A DNA stretch of 29,529 nucleotides from Clostridiales bacterium (lineage in GTDB: Bacteria; Bacillota; Clostridia; Oscillospirales; Acutalibacteraceae). The position numbers and the translations under genes are program-made. The notes under the pieces were generated by a model that made no database searches, was not told the origin of the DNA, and worked only from the letters and a program-made list of their open reading frames with translations. The stretch spans positions 1 to 29,529 of the forward strand of contig JAJBVC010000152.1 in NCBI GenBank assembly GCA_020860025.1, read 5' to 3'. Shown one piece after another: positions 1 to 7,523 of this stretch. Every line of letters starts with the position of its first letter. The stretch's first letter is position 1.

Positions 1-74
1 TTTATGGCTAAACAGTATAAAATATATTTGCTGAAAAAGGCAAATAATAAATTTATATTTTTGGAGGTATTTCC

Positions 75-1088
75 ATGGTTAAAGTTGCTATCAATGGCTT
101 TGGTCGTATCGGCAGACTCGCTTTTCGCCAAATGTTCGGCGCAGAAGGCTACGAAGTAGTTGCAATCAACGATCTTACAAGCCCAAAAATGCTTGCTCAT
201 CTTCTTAAGTACGATTCATCACAGGGCAAATATGCTCTTGCTGACACAGTTTCAGCTACAGACGATTCTATCATCGTTGACGGCAAGGAAATCAAAATTT
301 ATGCAATGGCTGACGCTTCTCAGCTTCCTTGGGGCGAACTTGGTGTTGACGTTGTTCTTGAATGCACAGGTTTCTACTGCTCAAAGGAAAAGGCTTCTGC
401 TCACGTTAAGGCAGGCGCTCGTAAGGTTGTTATTTCCGCTCCTGCAGGCAACGACCTTCCTACAATCGTTTACAATGTAAACCACGACACTCTTACAACT
501 GATGATACTGTAATTTCCGCTGCTTCCTGCACAACAAACTGTCTTGCTCCTATGGCTAAGGCTCTTAACGATTATGCTGAAATTCAAAGCGGTATTATGT
601 GTACAATTCACGCTTACACAGGCGATCAGATGACTCTTGACGGCCCACAAAGAAAAGGCGACCTTCGTCGTTCACGTGCTGCCGCTGTCAATATCGTTCC
701 TAACTCAACAGGCGCTGCAAAGGCAATCGGTCTTGTTATTCCTGAACTTAACGGCAAGCTTATCGGCTCCGCTCAGAGAGTTCCTACTCCAACAGGTTCA
801 ACAACAATTCTTACCGCTGTTGTTAAGGGCAAGGATGTTACTGTTGACGCTATCAACGCTGCTATGAAGGCTGCTTCAACAGAGTCTTTCGGCTACAATA
901 CCGATGAAATCGTTTCTTCTGATATAGTTGGTATGAGATACGGCTCACTTTTTGACGCTACTCAGACAATGGTTCTTCCTATTGCTGACGATCTTTATGA
1001 GGTTCAGGTTGTTTCTTGGTATGATAACGAGAATTCATACACTTCTCAGATGGTAAGGACAATCAAATATTTCTCCGAACTTTCATAA
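75..1088 (+). CDS. gap: Glyceraldehyde-3-phosphate dehydrogenase, glycolytic (type I)
   Basis: Cytosolic enzyme oxidising glyceraldehyde-3-phosphate to 1,3-bisphosphoglycerate with NAD and phosphate. The 337-aa length is normal for the family. The Rossmann motif NGFGRIGR lies at residues 7-14, and Asp33 at the end of the second strand favours NAD over NADP. The catalytic motif SCTTNC holds Cys152, with the partner His179 in the motif TIHAYTGDQ. The C-terminal part has the usual WYDNENSY signature. The start is set by a good ribosome site (TTGGAGGT) about 7 bases upstream. A TATAAA-like -10 lies near position 16, but its -35 would fall outside the window. No pgk or tpi follows; the gene stands alone and is followed by about 500 bp of repeat-rich non-coding DNA. 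Confidence 0.98.
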   Translation: MVKVAINGFGRIGRLAFRQMFGAEGYEVVAINDLTSPKMLAHLLKYDSSQGKYALADTVSATDDSIIVDGKEIKIYAMADASQLPWGELGVDVVLECTGFYCSKEKASAHVKAGARKVVISAPAGNDLPTIVYNVNHDTLTTDDTVISAASCTTNCLAPMAKALNDYAEIQSGIMCTIHAYTGDQMTLDGPQRKGDLRRSRAAAVNIVPNSTGAAKAIGLVIPELNGKLIGSAQRVPTPTGSTTILTAVVKGKDVTVDAINAAMKAASTESFGYNTDEIVSSDIVGMRYGSLFDATQTMVLPIADDLYEVQVVSWYDNENSYTSQMVRTIKYFSELS

Positions 1089-1095
1089 AAGGGTT

Positions 1096-1153
1096 GGTGT
1101 ATAAGTGTCATAACCACGTCGTCCAAACACATTTCGCATTCAAACAAATTGCT
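1096..1153 (+). repeat. 58-bp direct repeat, copy A1
   Basis: This block starts GGTGTATAAGTGTCATAACC and ends AAATTGCT. It recurs at 1421-1478 in the same orientation with a single T/C difference and no gap. It begins seven bases after the gap stop codon. No coding frame is evident. Confidence 0.9.
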
Positions 1154-1246
1154 GACGCAATTCATAACGAATGCTCCATATGTTTCTCCTCTCCCCACAA
1201 AGCCAAAGGCTTTGCGGGGGCCCCGAATGCCTATGGTTAAATTGCT
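1154..1246 (+). other. 93-bp segment present only in the first repeat unit, with a GC-rich hairpin
   Basis: Repeat A1 is separated from repeat B1 by this 93-bp segment, whereas A2 runs directly into B2. The segment is bounded by AAATTGCT at 1146-1153 and again at 1239-1246, which fits either insertion into copy 1 or slippage deletion in copy 2. Inside is a GC-rich hairpin at 1193-1218: CCCCACAAAGCC pairs with GGCTTTGCGGGG except for one mismatch, with loop AAA. It has no U-tract, so it is at best an atypical terminator for gap. Confidence 0.6.
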
Positions 1247-1286
1247 TAATTAAATATATTAGCAATAATGTTGTTTACGTTAAGAA
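1239..1286 (+). repeat. Direct repeat B, copy B1 (AT-rich)
   Basis: The block runs from AAATTGCTTAATTAAATAT through TTAGCAATAATGT to CGTTAAGAA. It recurs at 1471-1528 with small insertions. With repeat A it shows that a segment of at least 100 bp has been duplicated in tandem on either side of the structured element at 1293-1400. Confidence 0.75.
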
Positions 1287-1292
1287 CACTTG

Positions 1293-1400
1293 AAAGGCAT
1301 TGTGAACATCGAGTTCACAGTGCCTTTGGTCGTTTTAAGCCTTTTGGTCGGAAACAGTACAATTGTACAGTAATCCTCCCAAAATGCTTAATTCTGACTA
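1293..1400 (+). repeat. Dispersed structured element, copy 1 (putative non-coding RNA or REP-like repeat)
   Basis: About 108 bp resembling 18758-18863 on the same strand. It opens with a hairpin at 1293-1327: 15 base pairs with one G-U and loop ATCGA. Next come a conserved block, CGTTTTAAGCCTTTTG, and a small GTAC-loop-GTAC hairpin. It ends in a 24-base block at 1376-1399 that is identical in both copies (it begins CTCCCAAAATG). The other copy keeps the loop and conserved blocks but changes the first stem in a paired manner. No reading frame is conserved between copies. Which strand is transcribed is not known. Confidence 0.7.
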
Positions 1401-1420
1401 CTTCTCCACCAACCCGGGGC

Positions 1421-1478
1421 GGTGTATAAGTGTCATAACCACGCCGTCCAAACACATTTCGCATTCAAACAAATTGCT
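1421..1478 (+). repeat. 58-bp direct repeat, copy A2
   Basis: Second copy of the block at 1096-1153, with one substitution (CCACGCCGTCC instead of CCACGTCGTCC). Here it fuses directly to repeat B2, sharing the bases AAATTGCT. Confidence 0.9.
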
Positions 1479-1528
1479 TAATTAAATATTATTAGCAATA
1501 ATGTGTTTTTGTGATTTAACGTTAAGAA
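1471..1528 (+). repeat. Direct repeat B, copy B2
   Basis: Second copy of the AT-rich block at 1239-1286, ten bases longer through small internal insertions. It ends three bases before the terminator shared by the convergent gap side and the ABC-transporter operon. Confidence 0.75.
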
Positions 1529-1530
1529 TC

Positions 1531-1568
1531 AAAAAAAAGCAGTGCATTTTGTTTGCACTGCTTTTTTA
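1531..1568. terminator. Bidirectional rho-independent terminator
   Basis: The stem AGCAGTGCA pairs with TGCACTGCT. It is preceded by a run of eight A and followed by six T, so it can stop transcription from either side. It lies between the gap side (plus) and the ABC importer operon (minus), which converge here. Confidence 0.85.
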
Positions 1569-1597
1569 TTCTATAAAGTGTTTATCATCTATATGTT

Positions 1598-2407
1598 TTA
1601 TTCTTCGGATTCGGTTGAGAGCAGGATTCGGTCGTTATCAAGTTCCTCACCCGATGTAACCTTGAACTTCGCCATAAGGTCGGCTGTTGTAAGCGATTTC
1701 TTTTCCTCGCCCGAAACGTCGTAAATTATTTTGCCGTCATTCATCATAATCAGCCTGTTGCCGATTGAGATTGCATCCTTCATATTATGAGTAATCATTA
1801 TAGTTGTAAGATTGTCCTGCGAAACGATTTTTTCCGTTAATTCAAGAACTTTCTTCGCCGTCTTAGGGTCAAGCGCCGCCGTATGCTCATCAAGAAGCAG
1901 AAGCCTCGGCTTTTTAAGCGTTGCCATAATAAGCGTTACCGCCTGTCTTTGACCGCCCGAAAGCAAGCCTACTTTTGATGTGAGACGAGTCTCAAGTCCC
2001 AAATCAAGCGACCTTAGAAGTTCAGCGTAATCTTCCTTTTCCTTACGTGAAACGCCGATTTTAAGCCCTCTGTGCTTTCCTCTGCGTGCGGCTATAGCAA
2101 GATTTTCGGAAATCTGCATATCAGCTGCGGTTCCGTTCATCGGGTCTTGAAAGACTCTGCCGATATATTTTGCTCTTTTATGCTCCGAAAAACGTGTTAC
2201 GTCAACGCCGTCGATAGTAATTTTACCGCAGTCAACAGGATAAACGCCCGCAATCATATTGAGAAGCGTAGATTTACCTGCGCCGTTACCGCCGATTACG
2301 GTAACAAAATCGCCTTCGTTAAGCGTTAGGTCAACGCCCTTGAGCGCCTTTTTTTCATTTATTGTACCGGGGTTAAAGGTTTTATGAACATTTTCAATTT
2401 TAAGCAT
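1598..2407 (-). CDS. ABC transporter ATP-binding protein of the TrpX-type importer
   Basis: Cytoplasmic ATPase of a three-part importer, 269 aa. The motifs appear in order: Walker A GGNGAGKST at residues 39-47, Q-loop Gln87, signature LSGGQ at 149-153, Walker B LLLLDE at 169-174, D-loop Asp180 and switch His207. The start overlaps the permease stop as TAATG, which indicates translational coupling. This ATPase type pairs with LivH/RbsC-like permeases and PF04392 binding proteins (TrpXYZ-like systems). In streptococci some members import tryptophan, but the substrate cannot be read from this sequence. A bidirectional terminator lies 30 bp downstream. Confidence 0.92.
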   Translation of the reverse strand: MLKIENVHKTFNPGTINEKKALKGVDLTLNEGDFVTVIGGNGAGKSTLLNMIAGVYPVDCGKITIDGVDVTRFSEHKRAKYIGRVFQDPMNGTAADMQISENLAIAARRGKHRGLKIGVSRKEKEDYAELLRSLDLGLETRLTSKVGLLSGGQRQAVTLIMATLKKPRLLLLDEHTAALDPKTAKKVLELTEKIVSQDNLTTIMITHNMKDAISIGNRLIMMNDGKIIYDVSGEEKKSLTTADLMAKFKVTSGEELDNDRILLSTESEE

Positions 2408-3306
2408 TATTCCTTAACCTCCTTAACCTTAACGTGTGTTTGTGCGTATTTATTTCTGAGGTAGGGGATACCAAGGAATATCGCAACTATTACCGCTGTC
2501 AGAAGTTTGAGGTCGTCCGTATTAAGACCGAGGCTGATAACAAACTGCATTACGATATAGTAAATTATTCCGCCTAAAACGGCAGCTAAAAGCCTGAGCG
2601 CAAAATTCTTGAAAATCTTGCCGAAAACAACTTCGCCTATAATTACCGCCGCAAGACCGACTACTATTGCACCTCTGCCCATACTTACGTCGGCATATCC
2701 CTGATACTGTGCTAAAAGTCCGCCCGCAAGCGCTACAAGACCGTTTGAAATAACAAGTGCAATTATCTTTGAAACATTTACGTTTATGCCGTTAGCACGT
2801 GCCATATTCTGATTTGAGCCTGTCGCACGAATAGCGTGACCTACCTCCGTATCGAAAAACCAGTAAAGCACAGCGATAATTACGACCGCAAAAATAGCAA
2901 CAACAATAAGTGCCTGCGAAACATTTGTCATACTCGCAATTAAATCGTAATTGTATACAGACAGCGCCTGATTACTCTTTCCGAGTATACGCAGATTGAT
3001 TGAATAAAGCGCAAGCTGAGTTAATATACCGGCAAGAATCGGCGGTATGCCCAGCAAAGTATTAAGAATACCCGTGACAAGACCTGCAAGACAGCCGGCA
3101 AGAAAAGCAAGCAAAATTGCAAGATACACATTTGCGCCCGAAATCATAGACATAACAAGAACTGCGCCGCCGGTGGCAAGTGTGCCGTCAACAGTTAAAT
3201 CGGCAAAATCAAGCACTCTGTATGTTATGTAAACACCGATTGCCATGATTCCCCAAATAAGACCTTGACCGATTGCACCGGGTAAAGCGGTGATAAAGGA
3301 ACCCAT
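2407..3306 (-). CDS. ABC transporter permease (BPD_transp_2 / branched-chain type)
   Basis: Integral membrane subunit of about 299 aa with eight or so hydrophobic segments. It contains the family-typical stretch LDFADLTVDGTLATGGAV near the N-terminus and GLAAVIIGEVVFGK in the C-terminal half. The open frame continues upstream to a TTG at 3342 that has no ribosome site. The ATG at 3306, giving MGSFITALPGAIGQG, is preceded by GGGGTT and gives the usual N-terminus, so I use it. It lies between the lipoprotein and ATPase genes and overlaps the latter by one base. A stem-loop in the upstream gap may lower its expression relative to the binding protein. Confidence 0.9.
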   Translation of the reverse strand: MGSFITALPGAIGQGLIWGIMAIGVYITYRVLDFADLTVDGTLATGGAVLVMSMISGANVYLAILLAFLAGCLAGLVTGILNTLLGIPPILAGILTQLALYSINLRILGKSNQALSVYNYDLIASMTNVSQALIVVAIFAVVIIAVLYWFFDTEVGHAIRATGSNQNMARANGINVNVSKIIALVISNGLVALAGGLLAQYQGYADVSMGRGAIVVGLAAVIIGEVVFGKIFKNFALRLLAAVLGGIIYYIVMQFVISLGLNTDDLKLLTAVIVAIFLGIPYLRNKYAQTHVKVKEVKE

Positions 3307-3331
3307 ATAAAATAACCCCGTTTCCGAAAAT

Positions 3332-3360
3332 AAGAGCAACAAGCATTGCTCATTGCTCTT
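3332..3360 (-). promoter_or_regulatory. Stem-loop between binding-protein and permease genes (possible attenuator)
   Basis: AAGAGCAA pairs with TTGCTCTT (8 bp, 13-base loop). Read on the minus strand it is followed by ATTTT. This is a weak intrinsic-terminator layout in the 110-bp gap between the lipoprotein and permease genes, where partial termination or RNA stabilisation is common. Function is inferred. Confidence 0.45.
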
Positions 3361-3416
3361 ATAATTATAATTTAAATTTATTAAACAGTCAATACAATAT
3401 TATGTTTAATTAAATA

Positions 3417-4469
3417 TTATTCGGAGTCAGAATCGCTGAAATCGTAGGCAGTGTAACCGTCAGGAATTTGAACGTTGTACTTTTCAGCCATTTCTTCATT
3501 GTAATAATAAGTAACATTTTCTGTCTGCCATACGTTCATTGTTGACGGGTCAGTACCGTTTACAAGAATGTCATAAGCCATTTCGCCGGCTTTTTGACCG
3601 ATTTCATAGAATGAAATTGAAAGTGTTGCAACAGCGTTTGTACTCTCAAATATGCCCTCTTCACCTGCGATAATCGGAACTCCCGCAGCTTCGCAAACTG
3701 TAGAGATGATTGAGCCGTTTGATGCAGCTGTGTTATCGGTAGGAATGTAGATAACATCAGATTCGCTTGCAGCTTTTTGAGCAACGGACTGAATGTCGTT
3801 AGAATCTGCAAATGAATAGAAATTACATTCAATACCTTGCTCCTCAAGAGCTTCCTTAACGCCGTCTACCTGGAACTTTGAATTAGCCTCGGCAGAGCAG
3901 TAAATACATCCTACAACCTTTGTGTCCGGGAACAAATCAAGAATCTGCTGAGCCTGACTTGCAAGCGGTGCAAGGTCGTTTGAACCTGTTACGTTAATTC
4001 CTGTAGCGTCGGTAGGAGCCATTGTGCTTTCATCACCAAAAAGTGCAACGCCAAAGTCTGTGATTGAAGTTGCAACAACAGGAATTTGAGATGAAGCTGT
4101 TGCCGTCGCACAAGCCTGAAGTGCCGGAGTTGCATTCGCCATAATCAAATCAACACCGTCTGATACGAACTGGTTTGCAATAGTTGAGCAAGCAGCCGTG
4201 TCGTTTGACGCATTCTGATAATCATATGTGATTGTCTGTCCGCCCTCTTCGGCAAGCTCGTTAAGCCTGTCTTGGAAGCCCTGTGTAGCAGCGTCAAGTG
4301 CGTCGTGCTGAACAAGCTGGCAAATGCCGACTGTGAATTCTGTTTTAGCTACTGTATCTGTGTCGGCAGACGAAGTATCGTCGGAACTTGCGGAACAGCC
4401 TGCAAATACCGATGCAATCATCAAACCTGATAACGCAAGAGCAGCAACTTTTTTTACTGATTTTTTCAT
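3417..4469 (-). CDS. ABC transporter substrate-binding lipoprotein (ABC_sub_bind / TrpX-like)
   Basis: Extracellular solute-binding protein of 350 aa, tethered to the membrane by lipidation. The N-terminus has a lysine-rich start, a hydrophobic core and a lipobox, VFAGC, with Cys25 as the predicted modified residue, followed by a Ser/Asp/Thr-rich linker. The mature part shows PF04392 features: FTVGICQLVQHDALD at the start, then DLIMANATPALQA, PVVATSITDF, VVGCIYCSAEANS and DVIYIPTDN. The ribosome site GAGGT sits 6 bases before the ATG. It is the first gene of the importer operon, with a sigma-A type promoter at 4504-4532. No T-box or other leader is visible in the short upstream region, so amino-acid control is not supported. 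Confidence 0.93.
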   Translation of the reverse strand: MKKSVKKVAALALSGLMIASVFAGCSASSDDTSSADTDTVAKTEFTVGICQLVQHDALDAATQGFQDRLNELAEEGGQTITYDYQNASNDTAACSTIANQFVSDGVDLIMANATPALQACATATASSQIPVVATSITDFGVALFGDESTMAPTDATGINVTGSNDLAPLASQAQQILDLFPDTKVVGCIYCSAEANSKFQVDGVKEALEEQGIECNFYSFADSNDIQSVAQKAASESDVIYIPTDNTAASNGSIISTVCEAAGVPIIAGEEGIFESTNAVATLSISFYEIGQKAGEMAYDILVNGTDPSTMNVWQTENVTYYYNEEMAEKYNVQIPDGYTAYDFSDSDSE

Positions 4470-4503
4470 AAAAATACCTCACATTTATTTATTAAGTAAA
4501 TTC

Positions 4504-4532
4504 AGTTTAGCACATAAAAGCGTTAAAATCAA
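4504..4532 (-). promoter_or_regulatory. Sigma-A type promoter of the ABC importer operon
   Basis: On the minus strand: -35 TTGATT at 4527-4532, 17-base spacer, -10 TAAACT at 4504-4509. It lies 35 bases upstream of the lipoprotein start. Confidence 0.55.
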
Positions 4533-4596
4533 TACTTTGTACAAAATTTCTACTCAAAAATATCATAATAATATCAATTTTGCATTAAATTCACAT

Positions 4597-4622
4597 AAAA
4601 AAGCCCTCCAAACGGAGAGCTT
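4597..4622 (-). terminator. Rho-independent terminator of the GH25 pair
   Basis: On the minus strand AAGCTCTCC pairs with GGAGGGCTT (loop GTTT, one G-U pair) and runs into a T-tract. It lies 18 bases past the stop of the secreted lysozyme. Confidence 0.8.
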
Positions 4623-4639
4623 TCTAATATAGGTTTGTT

Positions 4640-6484
4640 TTATTTAACCTTTATTGATTTTGTACTTGACCAGCTGCCGTATACTTTCTTGCCGTCAACT
4701 GTTTTGTATGCACGGACACGAACGTAGTATGTCTTATTGCTTTGAGCGGTTGAAATTGTATAGCCGGTAGTATTTTTATTTTTTACAACTTGTGTCTTTT
4801 TGTTAGATGAAAAATCTTTTGTTGTAGACCACTGAATTTCATATCCCGAGGCAGCAACATACTTGTATTTTACCCAAAACTTTTTCTTGCTTGATGAATT
4901 TATTTTTTTAATTGTTGCTGTAGTCGGCTTGGGAGTTACTTTTACAGATGAGCTTTTCTTTCCGTATTTTGTCTCTGAATCCTTAATATAAGCCGCTACC
5001 TTATAACTTCCGACGCTGCCTGTTTTAAGATTTTTAATCGTATATGTGTTGTTGCTTGAGCCTGTTATGGTTTTAACTTTCTTCCAGCTTTTGCTTGAGC
5101 TGTCATATTTGTAAACAACATAGCCTGTTGCTTTGCCCATTTTATCCCAAGTGAGCGTAACCGAATCGGTAGTTCTCTTTTTAACCTTTAAGCCTGTAAC
5201 CTGGTCGGGAAGAGTGTACCACGTTTTGGTGCTTGACGATGTGCCGTAAACGTATGTTCCGTCACTGTCTTTTCTTCCTGCCGATACGGTTATTTGATAA
5301 TTATAAGCAACATTAAGATTTTTAATCGTATAGCTTGTTGACGTAGTTGTTTTAGTTCGTGTATAGCCTGTTGATTTGGTGACGATTGTTACCTGATATT
5401 TTTGTGCGCCTTTTACGGATTTCCATTCAAATGTAAGTGATGTTTTTGTTCTTGAAGTGAGCGACAAACCGCTTACCTTTTTAGGAATGATTTTGAACTT
5501 GAATTTCCAAGTCTGACCCTCGTAAGTGCCTATACCTGTTGCGGTGACATAAGCGGTTCCGACTTCAATATTGTCTTTATAAGAAAGAGTATAGTCAGTA
5601 TCAAGCGTCAGTGTTTTACCTTTGGTATTTGTTACCGTAGGAGTCGGAGTAATCTCCTTGCCGGTATAATACTGAGTTTCAATTTCAACAGTTGCGTTTG
5701 ATTTTGTATACCTGAAATTAACATCGGCATTGCCGCTGATTCCGCTGACAGAGCCCGATGACGAGTACTGCCAGTAATCATAATCGCCCGAATAATCTGT
5801 GCTTGTTGTATAGTGAGCAAGCCAGATTTCATAATCATCCGCTATAGTGCTTGCGTTTAAATTGTTTGTCAGAAAGCTCTTGTTAGCGTAAAGGCATCCG
5901 TCATAGCCTGCATCTTCAACCTTTTCAAGAAATGCAAGAGCGTTGTTTGTCATCTGCTTCTTTGACAAATTAGTGCTGTCGAGCCTGCCTGTTGAGACGT
6001 CTGCAAATTCATAGTCGAATACTACGGGAAGAGTGAGACTATAATTTCCGATAACGTCAAGAACCTTTTGCGCTTCCGCTTCAGCCTCTGACGTTGTAAG
6101 CGCCTGAGAATACCAGTAAACACCTACTTTAAGACCTGCGTCAATAGCGTCCTCAATATTTTGAGCGTAGTTTGCATCGTAAACGAGGGAATGTTTTGAT
6201 TTGGTATATCCCGTATATCCGACACGAATAAAAACAAAATCAATGCCGTCGTTTTTAACTTTTTCAAAGTCGATAGTTCCGTTATGCTCGGACACGTCAA
6301 CACCGTGTGAAATATTGTATCCGCTTAATTTGCTTTGATGAGTATACGTTTTATTAGTATATTCACTCGTAGTTTTAGTAGTGCTTGCAAAAGCGACAAA
6401 GCTGCCCTGCAATACCATCATCAAAGCCAAAAATGTGCAAAAAATTTGCAGAACATACTTTTTAACTAAGGATTTTTCCTCCAT
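4640..6484 (-). CDS. Secreted GH25 muramidase with Ig/fibronectin-like C-terminal repeats
   Basis: Predicted peptidoglycan hydrolase cleaving the MurNAc-GlcNAc glycan link. The frame is open to 6616, but that would overlap the upstream gene by over 130 bp. The ATG at 6484 has a strong AAGGAG site and gives a 614-aa protein starting MEEKSLVKKY. Residues about 1-35 form a signal peptide ending near AFA-STT. The GH25 domain follows (about 55-250), with HGVDVSEHNG, the VFIRVGYTGY strand, YWYSQA and the catalytic VFDYEF acid pair. Next is a short domain with YTGKEITPTPTV and TYEGQ, then three fibronectin-like repeats from about residue 330, rich in Lys, Ser and Thr. Only one base separates it from the upstream GH25 gene. 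Confidence 0.9.
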   Translation of the reverse strand: MEEKSLVKKYVLQIFCTFLALMMVLQGSFVAFASTTKTTSEYTNKTYTHQSKLSGYNISHGVDVSEHNGTIDFEKVKNDGIDFVFIRVGYTGYTKSKHSLVYDANYAQNIEDAIDAGLKVGVYWYSQALTTSEAEAEAQKVLDVIGNYSLTLPVVFDYEFADVSTGRLDSTNLSKKQMTNNALAFLEKVEDAGYDGCLYANKSFLTNNLNASTIADDYEIWLAHYTTSTDYSGDYDYWQYSSSGSVSGISGNADVNFRYTKSNATVEIETQYYTGKEITPTPTVTNTKGKTLTLDTDYTLSYKDNIEVGTAYVTATGIGTYEGQTWKFKFKIIPKKVSGLSLTSRTKTSLTFEWKSVKGAQKYQVTIVTKSTGYTRTKTTTSTSYTIKNLNVAYNYQITVSAGRKDSDGTYVYGTSSSTKTWYTLPDQVTGLKVKKRTTDSVTLTWDKMGKATGYVVYKYDSSSKSWKKVKTITGSSNNTYTIKNLKTGSVGSYKVAAYIKDSETKYGKKSSSVKVTPKPTTATIKKINSSSKKKFWVKYKYVAASGYEIQWSTTKDFSSNKKTQVVKNKNTTGYTISTAQSNKTYYVRVRAYKTVDGKKVYGSWSSTKSIKVK

Positions 6485-6485
6485 G

Positions 6486-7271
6486 TTATCTCTCCTTACT
6501 GAACCAATAATCGAAGTCAACATAATTACTTTCCACACCGTCGCAGCTGCCTGTTTTGGTGTATTGCCACATTTTATAACTGCCTGAATATGAAACACTG
6601 TCATTGTAATCGGCAACCCATATCACAGTGTCGTCATCAAGCTTATTGACGTTTATCTCGCTGTCAAACATCCATGACGAAGCGTAAACTCCGCTGCTGT
6701 AGCCGTATTTATTCATAGTTTCACAAAAGGCTTCTATAATTTCGGCGCTTTCATCTGCGGACAAATCAGCGTCATAAAGCCTGCCTGTTTCGTTTCCGTC
6801 AGAGTCATACGGTATTTCATAGTCAATAATAACCGGCAGTGAAATATCATAATTCTTTATGACAGAATATAGATGCTTTGCCTCTTCTTTTGCTTCATCA
6901 GCCGTAATCGCCTGAGTATAAAAATACACTCCGACTGGAATGTCAGCACTGTTTGCCTCTTTAAGATTATACTTTGCATTTTCGTCGGTTACGATTTTAC
7001 CGCTGCCATAGCCTCTGTATCCTACACGAATCATTGCAAAATCAACCTGCTCTTTGACTGTCTGCCAGTCAATATCGCCGTTATGCTCCGACACGTCGAT
7101 TCCTACAGCGGTATCCTTTTGAAAATCATATAAATCCTTTGACCTGCTGCCGCTGCCGACCGAAAGGACGACAACGGTTATTATAATGCCCGCAAGAACC
7201 ACAGCGCAAATTCCAATCACAAGCTTATTCATTTTTACTTTTTTGGTAACCGCTTTTTTAGCAACAGGCAT
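6486..7271 (-). CDS. Membrane-anchored GH25 muramidase
   Basis: Short lysozyme-type hydrolase of 261 aa. The N-terminus is lysine-rich with one hydrophobic helix at about residues 15-36, and no clear cleavage site follows, so it is probably a signal anchor leaving the domain outside the cell. The GH25 domain shows AVGIDVSEHNGDIDW, FAMIRVGYRGYGSG, GVYFYTQAITADEA and the catalytic-site VIIDYEI, and ends with KMWQYTKTGSCDGV and VDFDYWF. The ATG at 7271 follows AAGGAGAA. It is first in a two-gene unit with the secreted paralogue, whose catalytic domain it resembles closely, which points to tandem duplication. Confidence 0.9.
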   Translation of the reverse strand: MPVAKKAVTKKVKMNKLVIGICAVVLAGIIITVVVLSVGSGSRSKDLYDFQKDTAVGIDVSEHNGDIDWQTVKEQVDFAMIRVGYRGYGSGKIVTDENAKYNLKEANSADIPVGVYFYTQAITADEAKEEAKHLYSVIKNYDISLPVIIDYEIPYDSDGNETGRLYDADLSADESAEIIEAFCETMNKYGYSSGVYASSWMFDSEINVNKLDDDTVIWVADYNDSVSYSGSYKMWQYTKTGSCDGVESNYVDFDYWFSKER

Positions 7272-7295
7272 ATCGTTCTCCTTTTTACAAAAATC

Positions 7296-7324
7296 ATATT
7301 AACACAAAATATCAGTAAATTCAA
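7296..7324 (-). promoter_or_regulatory. Sigma-A type promoter of the GH25 gene pair
   Basis: On the minus strand: -35 TTGAAT at 7319-7324, 17-base spacer, -10 TAATAT at 7296-7301, 25 bases before the start codon. Confidence 0.6.
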
Positions 7325-7453
7325 ACCTCAAATCCATAAATAACAGAATGTTTACAATATTGTATAAAAATGACAACTTATATATCATATATTTGATTGT
7401 TATTTGATGTGATGACATGCGGTTAATGTATTTTAGGGCTTTAAAGTAATTAC

Positions 7454-7481
7454 TTGACAAGCGTTTTTAGTGTATTATAAT
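7454..7481 (+). promoter_or_regulatory. Sigma-A type promoter of DAHP synthase
   Basis: Perfect -35 TTGACA (7454-7459) and -10 TATAAT (7476-7481) with a 16-base spacer. The rest of the 250-bp gap from 7272 is AT-rich and I see no riboswitch or leader peptide in it. Confidence 0.8.
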
Positions 7482-7523
7482 GTATATAGTTATAAAGATT
7501 TATAAGTTAAAGGTGACTGAAAA

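Noticed and set aside
160..867. Several overlapping open frames within gap on both strands
   Set aside because: They are shadows of a full-length, well-conserved GAPDH and have no ribosome sites.
1096..1478. Direct repeats as a possible CRISPR array
   Set aside because: Only two copies of a 58-bp repeat, 325 bp apart, with no regular spacers and no cas genes.
3307..3342. Permease start at the TTG at 3342
   Set aside because: It lies inside a stem-loop and lacks a ribosome site; the ATG at 3306 gives the normal family N-terminus.
4470..4596. A T-box or amino-acid riboswitch upstream of the TrpX-like lipoprotein
   Set aside because: The leader after the promoter is only about 35 bases and shows no T-box sequence or antiterminator fold.
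6485..6616. A longer 658-aa form of the secreted GH25 protein
   Set aside because: The extra 44 codons overlap the upstream GH25 gene. The ATG at 6484 has a strong ribosome site and is followed directly by a signal peptide.
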